Source: JAFKFJ01 sp963786445 (GTDB lineage: Bacteria; Pseudomonadota; Alphaproteobacteria; Acetobacterales; Acetobacteraceae). Taken from it: 64,000 bases of DNA. The stretch lies in the NCBI GenBank assembly GCA_963786445.1, contig CAWAZU010000001.1:1-64000 (forward strand). Reading direction: 5' to 3'. A program made the position numbers and the translations under genes. Shown here in pieces: positions 44,118 to 53,510 of this stretch. Position 1 is the stretch's first letter; each line of letters opens with the position of its first letter. Under the pieces are notes generated by a model that did not search any database, was not told the DNA's origin, and saw only the letters and a list, made by a program, of their open reading frames with translations.

Positions 44118-47100
44118 ATGGACGCAGTGACGCCGGGGGCGGACGTGCTGTTCGCCGGACTGGCGGATCGCGACGGGCTGGTCCGGTTGGACAAGCGGTT
44201 CCTGGCGGCGCTCCACGCCGAGGACGCGGCGCTGTGCGGCCGGCTGCTGGCCGCGCGCGCGGCGCCGGACGCGCTGGAGGCGAAGGCCGAAGGTGAACTG
44301 CTGGTGGCGCTCGGCCCGCACCTGGAGAATTTCGTGGCCGCGCTGTTCGGCATCGCCGAGGAGGTTGCGGCGATCGCGGCGGAGACGCGGTTTCTCGATC
44401 CGATCCATGCCTGCAAGCGGCTGTTCGTGCAGCGCCAGGCGGTGAAGAAATACCCCGACCCGTCGGGCTTCGACGGTGCGGCGCTGGGCGCGGCGCTGGC
44501 GGCGGCGATGGGCGAGGCACTGACCGAGCGCGCGTTCGCCACGCACGTCACCGCGTGGGAGTGCGACCGGCGGGACGCGGAGGCTCGACACGGCGCTGCG
44601 CTACGCCGCCTGGGCGGCGCTGACCGACGCGGGGCGTGCGCAGCATCGCGGGGGCACGCTGTTCCGGGTGCCGCAAAAGATCGACCCGCAGCATCTGGTG
44701 GCGTTCGCGACCGTCGAGCGCGACGGCGTGACCATGCTGCGCCTGCCGGAGCACGACTGGCGCGCACGCGACGGGTTCGCGCTGACCGACGCGGGCATGA
44801 CCGCGCAGCAGGCGCTGGACCAGATGAACTACTGCATCCTGTGCCACACGCAGGGCAAGGATTCCTGCAGCAAGGGCCTGAAGGACCGCAAGACCGGCGG
44901 GTTCCAGAAGAGCGCGTTCGGCGTGCTGCTCGCCGGCTGCCCGCTGGAAGAAAAAATCAGCGAGATGCACGCGCTGCGCGCGCAGGGCTGCGTGCTCGGC
45001 GCGTTCGCGACCATCGCGGTGGACAACCCGATGATGGCGGCGACCGGCCATCGCATCTGCAACGACTGCATGAAGGCGTGCATCTTCCAGAAGCAGGAGC
45101 CGGTCGATATCCCGCAGGCCGAGACGGCGATCCTCAAGGATGTCCTGTCGCTGCCGTGGGGTTTCGAGATCTACGCGCTGCTGACGCGGTGGAACCCGCT
45201 CGACGTGCGGCGCCCGCTGCCGCGTCCCGACAGCGGGCGGAAAGTGCTGGTCGTCGGCCTCGGCCCGGCGGGGTTCACGCTGGCGCATCACCTGATGAAT
45301 GACGGGCACACGGTGGTGGCGATCGACGGGCTGAAGATCGAGCCGCTGGGCTTCGACCCGGCGCAGCCGGTGCGCGACACGGCGACGTTGTTCGAGAATC
45401 TCGACGACCGCGTGATGGCCGGGTTCGGCGGCGTCGCCGAATACGGCATCACCGTGCGCTGGAACAAGAACTATCTCAAGCTCGTGCGGCTGCTGCTGGA
45501 ACGGCGCGCGCAGTTCGCCGTGTTCGGCGGCGTGCGCTTCGGCGGCGGGGCGACGCTGTCGATGGACGACGCCTGGGCGATGGGCTTCGACCACATCGCG
45601 CTGTGCATGGGCGCGGGCCGGCCGACCGTGATCGACATGCCCAACGGGCTGGCGCGCGGCGTGCGGCAGGCGAGCGATTTCCTGATGGCGCTGCAGCTGA
45701 CGGGTGCGGCGAAAATGTCGTCGATCGCCAATTTGCAGCTGCGCCTGCCGGTGGTGGTGATCGGCGGCGGACTGACCGCGATCGACACCGCGACCGAAAG
45801 CCTCGCCTATTACGTGCGGCAGGTTGAAAAATTCGCGCTGCGCTATCGCACGCTGCTCGCCGAGCACGGCGAGGCCGCTGTGCGCGCGCGCTGGACCGAG
45901 GAAGAAGCCGAGATCGCCGACGGAGTTTCTCGCTCACGCCGCCGCGGTCCGTGCCGAACGCGCGCGCGGCGGCGCGAGGAACGGCGGGCGCCGCGGCTGG
46001 CGCAATTGCTGGAGTCGTGGGGCGGTGCCACCATCGCCTACCGACGAAAGCTCACGGACGCACCGAGCTACACGCTGAACCACGAGGAAGTCGCGAAAGC
46101 GATGGAGGAGGGCGTGCGCTTCGCCGAAGGGCTGGCGCCGCTCGCGGTCGAGGTCGATGGCTTCGGTCATGCCGCTGCGCTGCGCTGTTCGCGTGCCGAC
46201 GGCAGCGAGGCCGTGCTGCCCGCGCGCGCGATCCTGGTCGCCGCCGGCACGCAGCCGAACACGGTGCTGGCGCGCGAGGACGGGCGCATCCGGCTGGACG
46301 GCAAATACTTCCAGTCGGTTGACGCATCGGGCGCGCCGGTGACGCCGGTGCGCGGATTGAGCAAGCCGGTGCATGCCGACGTGCTGATGCACCGCACCGA
46401 CGAAGGCCGCTTCATCAGCTTTTTCGGCGACCTGCACCCGAGCTTTTTCGGCAACGTGGTGAAGGCGATGGGCAGTGCCCGCCGCGGCTATCCGATCGTC
46501 AGCCACGTGCTGGCGCAGGTGCCGCGCTCCGACGTGACGGGCGCGGCGCTGATCGCGCGTTGCCGCGACGAGCTGGCGCCGGCGGTGCATGCGGTGCGGC
46601 GGCTGACGCCGACGATCGTGGAAGTGGTGGTGCGCGCGCCGGCGCAGGCCCGCGCGTTCCGCCCCGGCCAGTTCTTCAGGCTGCAGAACTACGAGATGCA
46701 CGCGCCGCGCGTGACCGAGGCGGGCGCCAGCACGACGCTGCTGGCGATGGAGGGGCTGGCGATGACCGGCGCCTGGACCGATCCGGCGCGTGGCCTGGTT
46801 TCGATCATCGCGCTGGAGATGGGCGGCAGTTCCGATCTCTGCGCGATGCTCAAGCCGGGCGAGCCGGTGGTGCTGATGGGGCCGACCGGCACGCCGACGG
46901 AAATTCATGCGAACAGCACCGTGGCGCTGATCGGCGGCGGACTGGGCAACGCGGTGCTGTTCAGCATCGGCGCGGCGCTGCGCGCGGCCGGTTCGCGCGT
47001 GCTGTATTTCGCCGGCTACAAGGCGATCCGGGACCGCTACAAAGTGGAGGAAATCGAGCGCGCCGCCGACGCGATCGTCTGGTGCTGCGACGAGGCGCCG

Positions 47101-47576
47101 GGCTTCGTGCCGCATCGTTCCGCAGGACAGGGCCTTCGTCGGCAACATCGTGCAGGCGATGGCGGCCTATGGCGCGGGCCGGCTGGGCGCACCGGCGATC
47201 CCGCTCGGCGACGTGCGGCACATGATCGCGATCGGCTCCGACCGCATGATGGCGGCGGTCGGCGCGGCGCGGCATGGCGTGCTGGCGCCGTATCTGCAGC
47301 CGCGACCACACCGCGATCGGCTCGATCAACTCGCCGATGCAGTGCATGATGAAGGAAGTGTGCGCGCAGTGCCTGCAACCGCAGATCGACCCGGCGACGG
47401 GCGCACGCAGCGTCGTGTTCTCCTGCTTCAACCAGGATCAGGCGCTGGATCGGGTCGATTTTCCGGCGCTCGGCGAACGCCTGCGCCAGAACGGCGTGCA
47501 GGAGAAGCTGACCGCGCAATGGATCGACCGCGCGCTGCGCCTGTTGCACGCGCGGCCGGCGGTGGCGGCGGAGTAG
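44118..47576 (+). CDS. Giant FAD/Fe-S oxidoreductase (GltD-like plus PyrK-like; frameshifted)
   Basis: After removing extra bases near 44582, 47111 and 47308 and a compensating pair near 45921-45965, this reads as one protein of ~1150 residues. Order: a helical N-terminal domain (~1-170); Cys clusters NYCILCHTQGKDSCSKG and HRICNDCMKACIFQ as in the GltD 4Fe-4S domain; VVGLGPAGFTLAHHL (FAD) and VVIGGGLTAIDTATE (NAD(P)); a ferredoxin-reductase-like domain with FRPGQFFRLQNYE and LIGGGLGNAVLF; and CMMKEVCAQCLQ with a later Cys, like the PyrK 2Fe-2S site. It probably moves electrons from NAD(P)H to an unknown partner or substrate. Neighbours suggest catabolism of an N-heterocycle or aromatic compound, but this is inference. 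Confidence 0.72.
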
Positions 47577-47585
47577 GGCGGCGCG

Positions 47586-48227
47586 GTGGCCGATCCGCTG
47601 CTGTTCGGTGCGGCCTACAGCGTCTATGTCCGCGCGGCCCGGCTTGTCCTGGCGGAGAAGCGCGTCGCATACCAACTGATCGAGGTCGATGTGTTCGCCC
47701 CCGACGGCCCGCCCGCCGCGTATCGGCAGCGGCATCCGTTCGGGCGGATTCCCGCGTTCGAGCATGACGGGTTCCGCCTCTACGAATCCGGCGCCATCAC
47801 CCGCTACATCGACGAGGCGTTCCCCGGCCCGCGTCTGCAACCGCACGAGCCGCGCGCGCGTGCCCGCATGAACCAGGCGATCAGCGTGCTGGACAGCTAC
47901 GCCTATCGCACGCTGGTCTGGGACATTTTTGTGGAGCGCGTCCGCGCGCCGGCGAACGGGCGCATGCCCGACGAAGCGCGCATCGCGGCGGCCCTGCCGA
48001 AGGCGGAAACCTGCCTGTGCGCGCTGCGGGACCTGATGGGCGGCGGCCCGTGGCTCGCCGGTGGCACGCTGACGCTCGCCGACCTGCACGCCGCGCCGAT
48101 GTTCGCCTATTTCCGCATGGCCGAAGAGGGATCGCGCCTGCTGGCGCGCCACGGGATGCTGGAAAGATGGTGGCAAAGCATGGCGGAGCGTGACAGCATC
48201 GCCGCGACACGCTCGCCGCTGGAATAG
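47586..48227 (+). CDS. Glutathione S-transferase family protein
   Basis: A 213-residue GST. An N-terminal thioredoxin-fold domain (LLFGAAYSVYVRAARLVLAEKRVAYQLIEVDVF, RIPAFEHDGFRLYESGAITRYIDE, with the cis-Pro and the Glu-Ser glutathione contact) precedes an all-helical domain containing LTLADLHAAPMF. The active-site position has Tyr/Ser rather than Cys. It starts with GTG 47586, 10 bp after the oxidoreductase, so co-transcribed. The substrate is unknown. Confidence 0.88.
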   Translation: MADPLLFGAAYSVYVRAARLVLAEKRVAYQLIEVDVFAPDGPPAAYRQRHPFGRIPAFEHDGFRLYESGAITRYIDEAFPGPRLQPHEPRARARMNQAISVLDSYAYRTLVWDIFVERVRAPANGRMPDEARIAAALPKAETCLCALRDLMGGGPWLAGGTLTLADLHAAPMFAYFRMAEEGSRLLARHGMLERWWQSMAERDSIAATRSPLE

Positions 48228-48253
48228 CGGCGCGTCGCACGCGGGAGGGGATC

Positions 48254-49447
48254 ATGGCCATTGCCGCAGGCTCGGACAAGCAGACCGGCAAGCTGGTCAT
48301 CAGCAATATCGGCCTGCTGCTGTCCGGCGCGCTGGAGGCGCCGGTCCTCGACGCCGACACCGTCATTGCGGAGAACGGGAAGATCGCGGCCGTCGGCAGG
48401 CGTGCCGACTGCGACACCGGCGATGCGCGCGTGCGCATCGACGCGCACGGCTGCGCGCTCGCGCCCGGCCTGATCGACAGCCATGTGCATCCGGTGTTCG
48501 GCGACTGGACGCCGCGGCAGAGCCAGCTCAACTGGATCGACTCTTTTCTCCATGGTGGCGTCACCACGATGGTCTCGGCCGGCGAGGTGCATCTGCCGGG
48601 CCGGCCGCGCGACGTGGTGGGCGTGAAGGCGCTGGCGATCACGGCGCAGCGGGCGTTCAGCAATTTTCGGCCGGGCGGCGTCAAGCTGCATGCCGGTGCG
48701 CCGGTGATCGAACAGGGCATGACCGAGCAGGATTTTGCCGACATGGCCGCGGCCGGCGTGACCTTGCTGGGCGAGGTCGGGCTCGGCAGCGTCAAGGCCG
48801 GCGACGAGGCCCGGCAGATGGTCGCCTGGGCGCGCAAATACGGCATGCAGAGCACGATCCACACGGGCGGCCCATCCGTTCCAGGTTCCGGCTACATCGA
48901 TGCCGACACGGTGCTGGAGGCGGACGCCGACATCATCGGCCACATCAACGGCGGCCATACCGCGCTGCCGCCGCGGCAGATCCGCTGCCTGTGCGAGGGC
49001 TGCACGCGCGGCATCGAGATCGTCCATAACGGCAACGAGCTGGCGGCGCTGCACGCTTTCCGCACCGCGCGCGAACTCGGCCAGATGCAGCGCGTCATCC
49101 TCGGCACCGACAGCCCGGCCGGCTCGGGCGTGCAGCCGCTGGGCATCCTGCGCATGATCGCGCTGCTGTCCGCACTCGGCGAGGCGCCGGCCGAGATCGT
49201 GTTCGCCTGCGCCACCGGCAACACCGCGCGGCTGCGCAAACTCGATGGCGGCATCATCGAGATCGGACGCGCCGCGGATTTCGTGCTGATGGACCGCGCG
49301 CAGCATTCCGCCGGCGCCGACCTGCTCGACAGCGTGCGGCAGGGCGACCTGCCGGGCATCGGCATGGTGGTGATCGACGGCATCGTGCGCTGCGGCCGCA
49401 GCCGCAACACGCCGCCCGCCGAACGCATCCCGGAGATACTGCCATGA
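48254..49447 (+). CDS. Enamidase-like amidohydrolase
   Basis: A 397-residue amidohydrolase. DSHVHPVFGDW gives the HxH metal pair, HGGVTTMVSAGEVHLPGRP and TIHTGG/GHINGGHTALPP further metal or substrate residues, and ILGTDSPAGSGVQPLGILRMI the Asp motif. The arrangement matches enamidase of the nicotinate fermentation pathway (Eubacterium barkeri), which opens 1,4,5,6-tetrahydro-6-oxonicotinate. With a redox enzyme and MarR upstream, cleavage of an N-containing ring is possible, but the assignment is by family only. ATG 48254 follows GGGAGGGG; it overlaps the next gene (ATGA). Confidence 0.8.
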   Translation: MAIAAGSDKQTGKLVISNIGLLLSGALEAPVLDADTVIAENGKIAAVGRRADCDTGDARVRIDAHGCALAPGLIDSHVHPVFGDWTPRQSQLNWIDSFLHGGVTTMVSAGEVHLPGRPRDVVGVKALAITAQRAFSNFRPGGVKLHAGAPVIEQGMTEQDFADMAAAGVTLLGEVGLGSVKAGDEARQMVAWARKYGMQSTIHTGGPSVPGSGYIDADTVLEADADIIGHINGGHTALPPRQIRCLCEGCTRGIEIVHNGNELAALHAFRTARELGQMQRVILGTDSPAGSGVQPLGILRMIALLSALGEAPAEIVFACATGNTARLRKLDGGIIEIGRAADFVLMDRAQHSAGADLLDSVRQGDLPGIGMVVIDGIVRCGRSRNTPPAERIPEILP

Positions 49448-50143
49448 GCGAACCTGCCGATCGGCCCCGTCGTCGATGCCACGCCGCGCCCGCTGCCGCC
49501 GCGCACGGCGCTGCGCGGCAGCACCGTGCATCTGGAGCCGCTGCATCCGCGGCACGCGGCGGATCTGTGGCGCGCGACCGAGACCGGCACGCCGCGCGGC
49601 GACAACAGCTGGGCCTATCTCGGCTATGGCCCGTTCGCGTCGCAGGCGGTGCTGGAGCGGTTCATCGGCGATTTCTCGACGCAGCAGGATTCCGTCGCCT
49701 GGGCGGTGCGGCCGGTGGCGACCGGCGCGGTCTCCGGCTGGCTGACGCTGATGAACATCGAGCCGAAGCATGCCGCGATCGAACTCGGCAATGTCTGGCT
49801 GGCGCCGGTGATGCAGCGCACGCGCGCGGCGACCGAGGCGCTGTTCCTGCCGCTGCGGCTGGCCGCCGACGATCTCGGCTACCGCCGGCTGGTGTGGAAG
49901 TGCAATGCGCTGAACGCGCCGTCGCGCCGCGCCGCGGAGCGGCTGGGCTTCACGTTCGAGGGCATCCATCGCGCGCACTACGTGATCAAAGGACGGCGGC
50001 GCGATACCGCGTGGTTCAGCATCCTGGATGACGAATGGCCGCGCTGCCGCGATGCGATGCTGGCGTGGCTGGATGCGGCGAATTTCGGGCCGGACGGGAC
50101 GGCGAAGCGGGGGCTGGCGGAGATTCGCGGCGGGCTTGGCTGA
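49444..50143 (+). CDS. GNAT N-acetyltransferase (frameshift near the start)
   Basis: About 232 residues after removing one base at ~49454. The RimJ/RimL-type start (LPIGPVVDATPRPLPPRTALRGSTVHLEPLHPRHAADLW) leads to GWLTLMNIEPKHAAIELGNVWL, KCNALNAPSRRAAERLGFTFEG and the AHYVIKGRRRDTAWFSIL ending. GNAT enzymes of this group acetylate protein N-termini or small amines. The ATG at 49444 overlaps the amidohydrolase stop, confirming that the shifted start belongs to this gene. Confidence 0.85.
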
Positions 50144-50199
50144 GCACCGCACTACGTTCCTGAACCGGAACATTAACGGCGCGCGTCGGCACCACGCCG

Positions 50200-50794
50200 T
50201 CACGCCGCGCGGGCGGGCGGCCCGCAGGCGCGGCGCGGGATCGGCGGCGCCGGCACGGGTGCCGTGCGGCGCGGCGTCGGGCCGGGCGGGGATGCCGCCG
50301 GAGGTGCGCGGCCGGCACTGACGGGGCGGGCCGGCGATGTCCCGGCGGGCCGGCGGTGGCAGTGCGAGGATGGCGGGCGGGCGCACCCCCAGCATCCGGC
50401 AGAGCGGGCGCAGGAGGCGGCGCATCTGCGGCGCGGCCTCGGCCAGCGCCGCCATCTCCGGCGCCGCAAGCAGGTGCTGCAACTGCGCCCCGCTCGACGC
50501 GGCCTCCGGCAGCAGCCGCACCAGCCAGGCGTGGGATTGCGGCAGCGGGCGCAGCGCGGGGCGTCGCGCGGTCGGGCCTGGGCGGCGGCGGAAGGGGAAG
50601 CGGCGGACCCGCCCGGCCTCGATCCGGGCGGCGAGGGAAGCGAACCGGACGGCGAGGCCGCGCAGGCGCGAGACGATCAGCACGAGCACCGGCCCGGCCA
50701 GCCCCCGCGCCAAGCCGCGCGCCGCCACCGCCCGGCACAGGCCGTCGATCAGGCGGTCGAAATACGCGGCCGGGGTGGGAGGCGCGAGGGGCAT
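50200..50794 (-). pseudogene. Arg/Pro-rich hypothetical protein, copy 2 (frameshifted)
   Basis: Homologue of 1699-2278 with the same blocks (YFDRLIDGLCRAVAARG, VSRLRGLAVRFASLAARIEAG, AAPQMRRLLRPLCRMLGVR). Its first ~150 codons are in one frame and the conserved CGPP ending (IPRRACGPPARAA) is in another, so one indel lies around 50330-50400; corrected length is ~197 residues. The function is unknown. It faces the GNAT gene and lies beside the lower-GC island. Confidence 0.48.
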
Positions 50795-51140
50795 GAACGG
50801 AAGTAGAACATGGGGGCGCGGGGCTGGGCAAGGGGGATGTTCTCGCCATGCCTGGGGGTGGGTTTGGTGGTGAGCAGCGCGTGAGCGGATTTGCCCTGTG
50901 GCCCAAGCGGGCTTTCCCATTTGCCGGGACCACGTCCAGCGTTGGCCGAAAGCGGAATGGCGGCTTTGGGTGGTACGTTAAAGAAAGCTGTCGTTCGTTC
51001 GGCTACGCGCGGACAGGGACCGCGACGGCGGCGTGCTCCTGATGGCGACCTCACAGCACCGACCGGTCAGGGCTGACGATTGTGTTTGAAAATCGCACAA
51101 CAATAGATTATGTTGCCTGGAAATCGGACGGAGCCAGGTC
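50795..51140. other. Gene-free interval at the left edge of the accessory island
   Basis: No convincing gene here. Composition falls from very GC-rich to more balanced towards the right, and the island promoter (51086-51114) occupies its end. I find no integrase, tRNA or direct repeat marking a junction. Confidence 0.5.
51086..51115 (+). promoter_or_regulatory. Promoter and candidate XRE operator
   Basis: TTGAAA (51086-51091), 17 bp, TATGTT (51109-51114) form a sigma-70 promoter 27 bp before the first island gene. CAACA (51098-51102) and TGTTG (51111-51115) are inverted around 8 bp and overlap the -10, a fitting site for the XRE repressor encoded second in the operon. Confidence 0.6.
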
Positions 51141-51490
51141 ATGAGCGTGGCGGTTTCGGAAGTTGGAATAGCGTCAACCTTTCCCGAGGCGGCGGTCGCG
51201 AACGCGATCAAAAGCTGGTGGGCCGAGGAGATGGGTCTGGATCTCAGCTCCGTGACCCGTTCGCCAAGTCTAAGCCGAGCGGTGGCACGGTGTTCGATGT
51301 GCAGCCGACGATGGATTTGCTGCGGGCGGTCAAGGCCCTGCTCACATTGGAGGAGATCGTGCCGTTCGAGCTTCCCGATGAGCTCGTCAAGCTCGGAGGG
51401 TATGACAGCTTGGCCGAGATGGTGGGCCATTTGGTGCCACGGATCGGTGCGCTGTGGAAGAAACACGCTGCGAAAAAGGAAATGCAATGA
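51141..51490 (+). CDS. Small helical island protein (frameshift)
   Basis: The product is unrecognised. The first part (MSVAVSEVGIASTFPEAAVANAI, then SWWAEEMGLDL) and the second (DPFAKSKPSGGTVFDVQPTMDLLRAV, then ALLTLEEIVPFELPDELVKLGGYDSLAEMV) lie in different frames; restoring one lost base near 51255 gives 116 residues. The helical pattern with PFELPDELV..GGYDSLAEMV recalls acyl-carrier-like folds, but no clear phosphopantetheine Ser motif is seen. The stop overlaps the XRE start (ATGA), so it belongs to the operon. Confidence 0.6.
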
Positions 51491-51870
51491 CCGTACAGAA
51501 AGCCGAGGACGCTGGATTCTCGATGGAAGGCGCTGACCGGGCGACACTCGCGAATCGTCTCCGTGAAGCGCGCGAATATCTCAAGCTATCCCAGGACGAG
51601 GTCGCAAGGATCGTTGGCATCCCGCGATCGGCGATGTCGTTGATCGAGAACGGACAGCGCAAGGTCGACGCGTTGGAGCTGAAGCGGTTGGCTAAATTCT
51701 ATGGCCGACCGGTATCGCATTTTACTGGCGACGAGGCTGGTGTGGCCAGCGAACTATCGGCCGAGGTCGCCCATCTTGCGCGATCGGCGTCGGCTCTGTC
51801 ACAGCGGGATCGCGAGGAGCTGGCACGGTTTGCCGAGTTTCTGCGGACGCGTTCGGAAGACGGCCGCTGA
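51487..51870 (+). CDS. XRE family transcriptional regulator
   Basis: A 127-residue regulator. Residues ~18-75 are a helix-turn-helix of the Cro/C1 type (LANRLREAREYLKLSQDEVARIVGIPRSAMSLIENGQRKVDALELKRLAKFYGRPV); the rest is helical. With an ImmA/IrrE peptidase directly downstream, the usual logic is a repressor that is removed or inactivated on stress, freeing the operon promoter at 51086. Start and stop overlap the flanking genes. Confidence 0.9.
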   Translation: MTVQKAEDAGFSMEGADRATLANRLREAREYLKLSQDEVARIVGIPRSAMSLIENGQRKVDALELKRLAKFYGRPVSHFTGDEAGVASELSAEVAHLARSASALSQRDREELARFAEFLRTRSEDGR

Positions 51871-52867
51871 TGAATCCGTCCGTCCGTCGATCGCGGTTAC
51901 ATGGCACGCGCGAGGCGGCGCGGCTTCACCGGGATTTTGGCATTCAGAAACGGATCGAGAGCGAGGGCGGTGGTGTCGATGTCTTCGGAACGCTCGTTCA
52001 GCTCGGCTTGCCGTTGCTCTTTCGTCCCCTCGACGGCCTCTTGGGCGCTTTCGTGCCAGGCCGCAATCCTGGTGTGATCGTGACTACGCAGCGGATGCTG
52101 TCCGTTCAGCGCTTCACTGGGGCGCACGAGCTTGGCCATTTTTATCTCAAGCACAAGGGAAGTCTCGATGGGGAGGAGATCCTGGGCCGGTCTCCATGGG
52201 GAACGACGTTATACGATCTTCCCGAGCTGGAGGCCGACGCGTTCGCCGCAGAGTTTCTCTTGCCGCGTTGGTTGTTCGTGACCCACGCCCGACGCCAGGG
52301 ATGGGACGGCACGAGCATGAGTGACCCCGAGCTCGTCTATCAGATGTCATTGCGTGTCGGGGCGAGCTATCAGGCGACCTGTCGTGCGCTGGAGCGCCAC
52401 GGCGTCATCGATCGTCCGACCCAGGACCGGCTTCTGCGTATCGAGCCGCGGAAGATCAAACAAGCGCTGCTCCGGGGTCACGATCTCGAGGATTGGCATC
52501 CCGACGTTTGGCGGCTTACGGCGAGCGACCAAGGGATGGTGATTGAGGGGGGACCGCACGACCTGTTCCTCGTTCAGCTCAAGGAACACAGTACGCTGGA
52601 TACCTCTGGAATATTGATGAACTGAAGGCTGATGGTTTCGCTGTCGTGCGCGACGAGCATATTGTGCCGGACGCTGAGCAGGTTGGAGCCATCGTCGAAC
52701 GACGTGTGATCGCGCAATGTCGGGAGGGACACGCCGGGCACTTCGCGCTTCGAGAGAAACGGCCGTGGGAACAGGATGCGGCGACGGAGCTCCATCTCGC
52801 CTATGATTTGTTTGGGCGCGAGGAAGGGATGCCCCGAGCCGAACGGCGGAGGCTGGAAGTCGCCTGA
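51870..52867 (+). CDS. ImmA/IrrE metallopeptidase with C-terminal chagasin (I42) domain
   Basis: After restoring one missing base near 52600, 332 residues. Residues ~60-180 hold the zinc peptidase core: FTGAHELGHFYLKH (HExxH) and ELEADAFAAEFLLP (third ligand Glu). From ~220 the sequence DLFLVQLKEHST-x-GYLWNI, VGAIVERRVIAQCREGHAGHFALREKRPWE shows the three I42 inhibitor loops: (N)STxGY, VGA/GxGG-type and RPW. Chagasin-type proteins block papain-family peptidases, and such a peptidase is the next gene. ImmA peptidases cleave XRE repressors, and one is the previous gene. The repaired stop overlaps the peptidase ATG (TGATG), supporting the repair. Confidence 0.8.
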
Positions 52868-53510
52868 TGCCGGTCGTCGTCGAGAAGGATTTGCGCGCGT
52901 CGTTTGGTCCCGTGCGCAATCAGCACCTTCGCAATACGTGCATGGCCTTTGCGGGCAGCGACGCGCATGCGGCCGCGCGGCAGGATCTTTCAGCATTGTC
53001 ATGTGAGTATGCGCATTATCACGCCATCCGCCGGAAGGGGTCGACCGATCCGGAAAGTGGCGTGTCTCTCCCGGTGATGGCTGCAACGCTCGATCACGAT
53101 GGCCAGCCACTCGAAAGTGGCTGGCCCTATCTGAGGGCGCTGCCCGCGGACCTGGCGCTATGGATTCCGCCAGCGGCGCCAGGCGCGATCCATCGCCGCG
53201 GATCGACGGCGATCGCTAGGACGGTGGCCGAGATGCTCGCTCGGCTCGACGCTGACCGGCCAGTAGTGGTGACGATGCGGATTTCCGCGAGCTTTTGGGC
53301 GCCGGATGCAGATGCGGTAATTGGCGGAAATGCCGGTGAGCACCGTTGGAATCCACGCTTTGATTGCGGTCGGCCACGGACTGCGTAGCGGGACGAGAAC
53401 TCGTTCTGGTGCGTAATAGTTGGGGACCAGGGTGGGCGGCGGAGGGATACGCCTGGCTGACCGAGGATTATCTCATGCCGCGCCTCTGTGATGCGGCGAT
53501 CATGACATGA
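52867..53510 (+). CDS. Papain-family (C1) cysteine peptidase (two indels)
   Basis: After removing a base at ~53347 and another at ~53394, 213 residues. VRNQHLRNTCMAFAGSDAHA gives oxyanion Gln and nucleophile Cys, LSCEYAHYHAIRR and GVSLPVMAATLDHDGQPLESGWPYL are the family's central blocks, GIHALIAVGHG the catalytic His and LVRNSWGPGWAAEGYAWL the catalytic Asn. There is no propeptide or signal peptide, so it should be cytoplasmic and need control by another route, presumably the I42 domain of the upstream protein. The stop overlaps the next start (ATGATG). Confidence 0.82.

Noticed and set aside
50016..50933. Alternative 305-codon frame opposite the GNAT end
   Set aside because: Extremely Arg/Pro-rich shadow; the conserved family blocks lie in the other frame.
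52646..52867. Independent 73-residue gene after the ImmA gene
   Set aside because: It is the C-terminal I42 half of the ImmA fusion; the inhibitor's first loop is split by one missing base near 52600.
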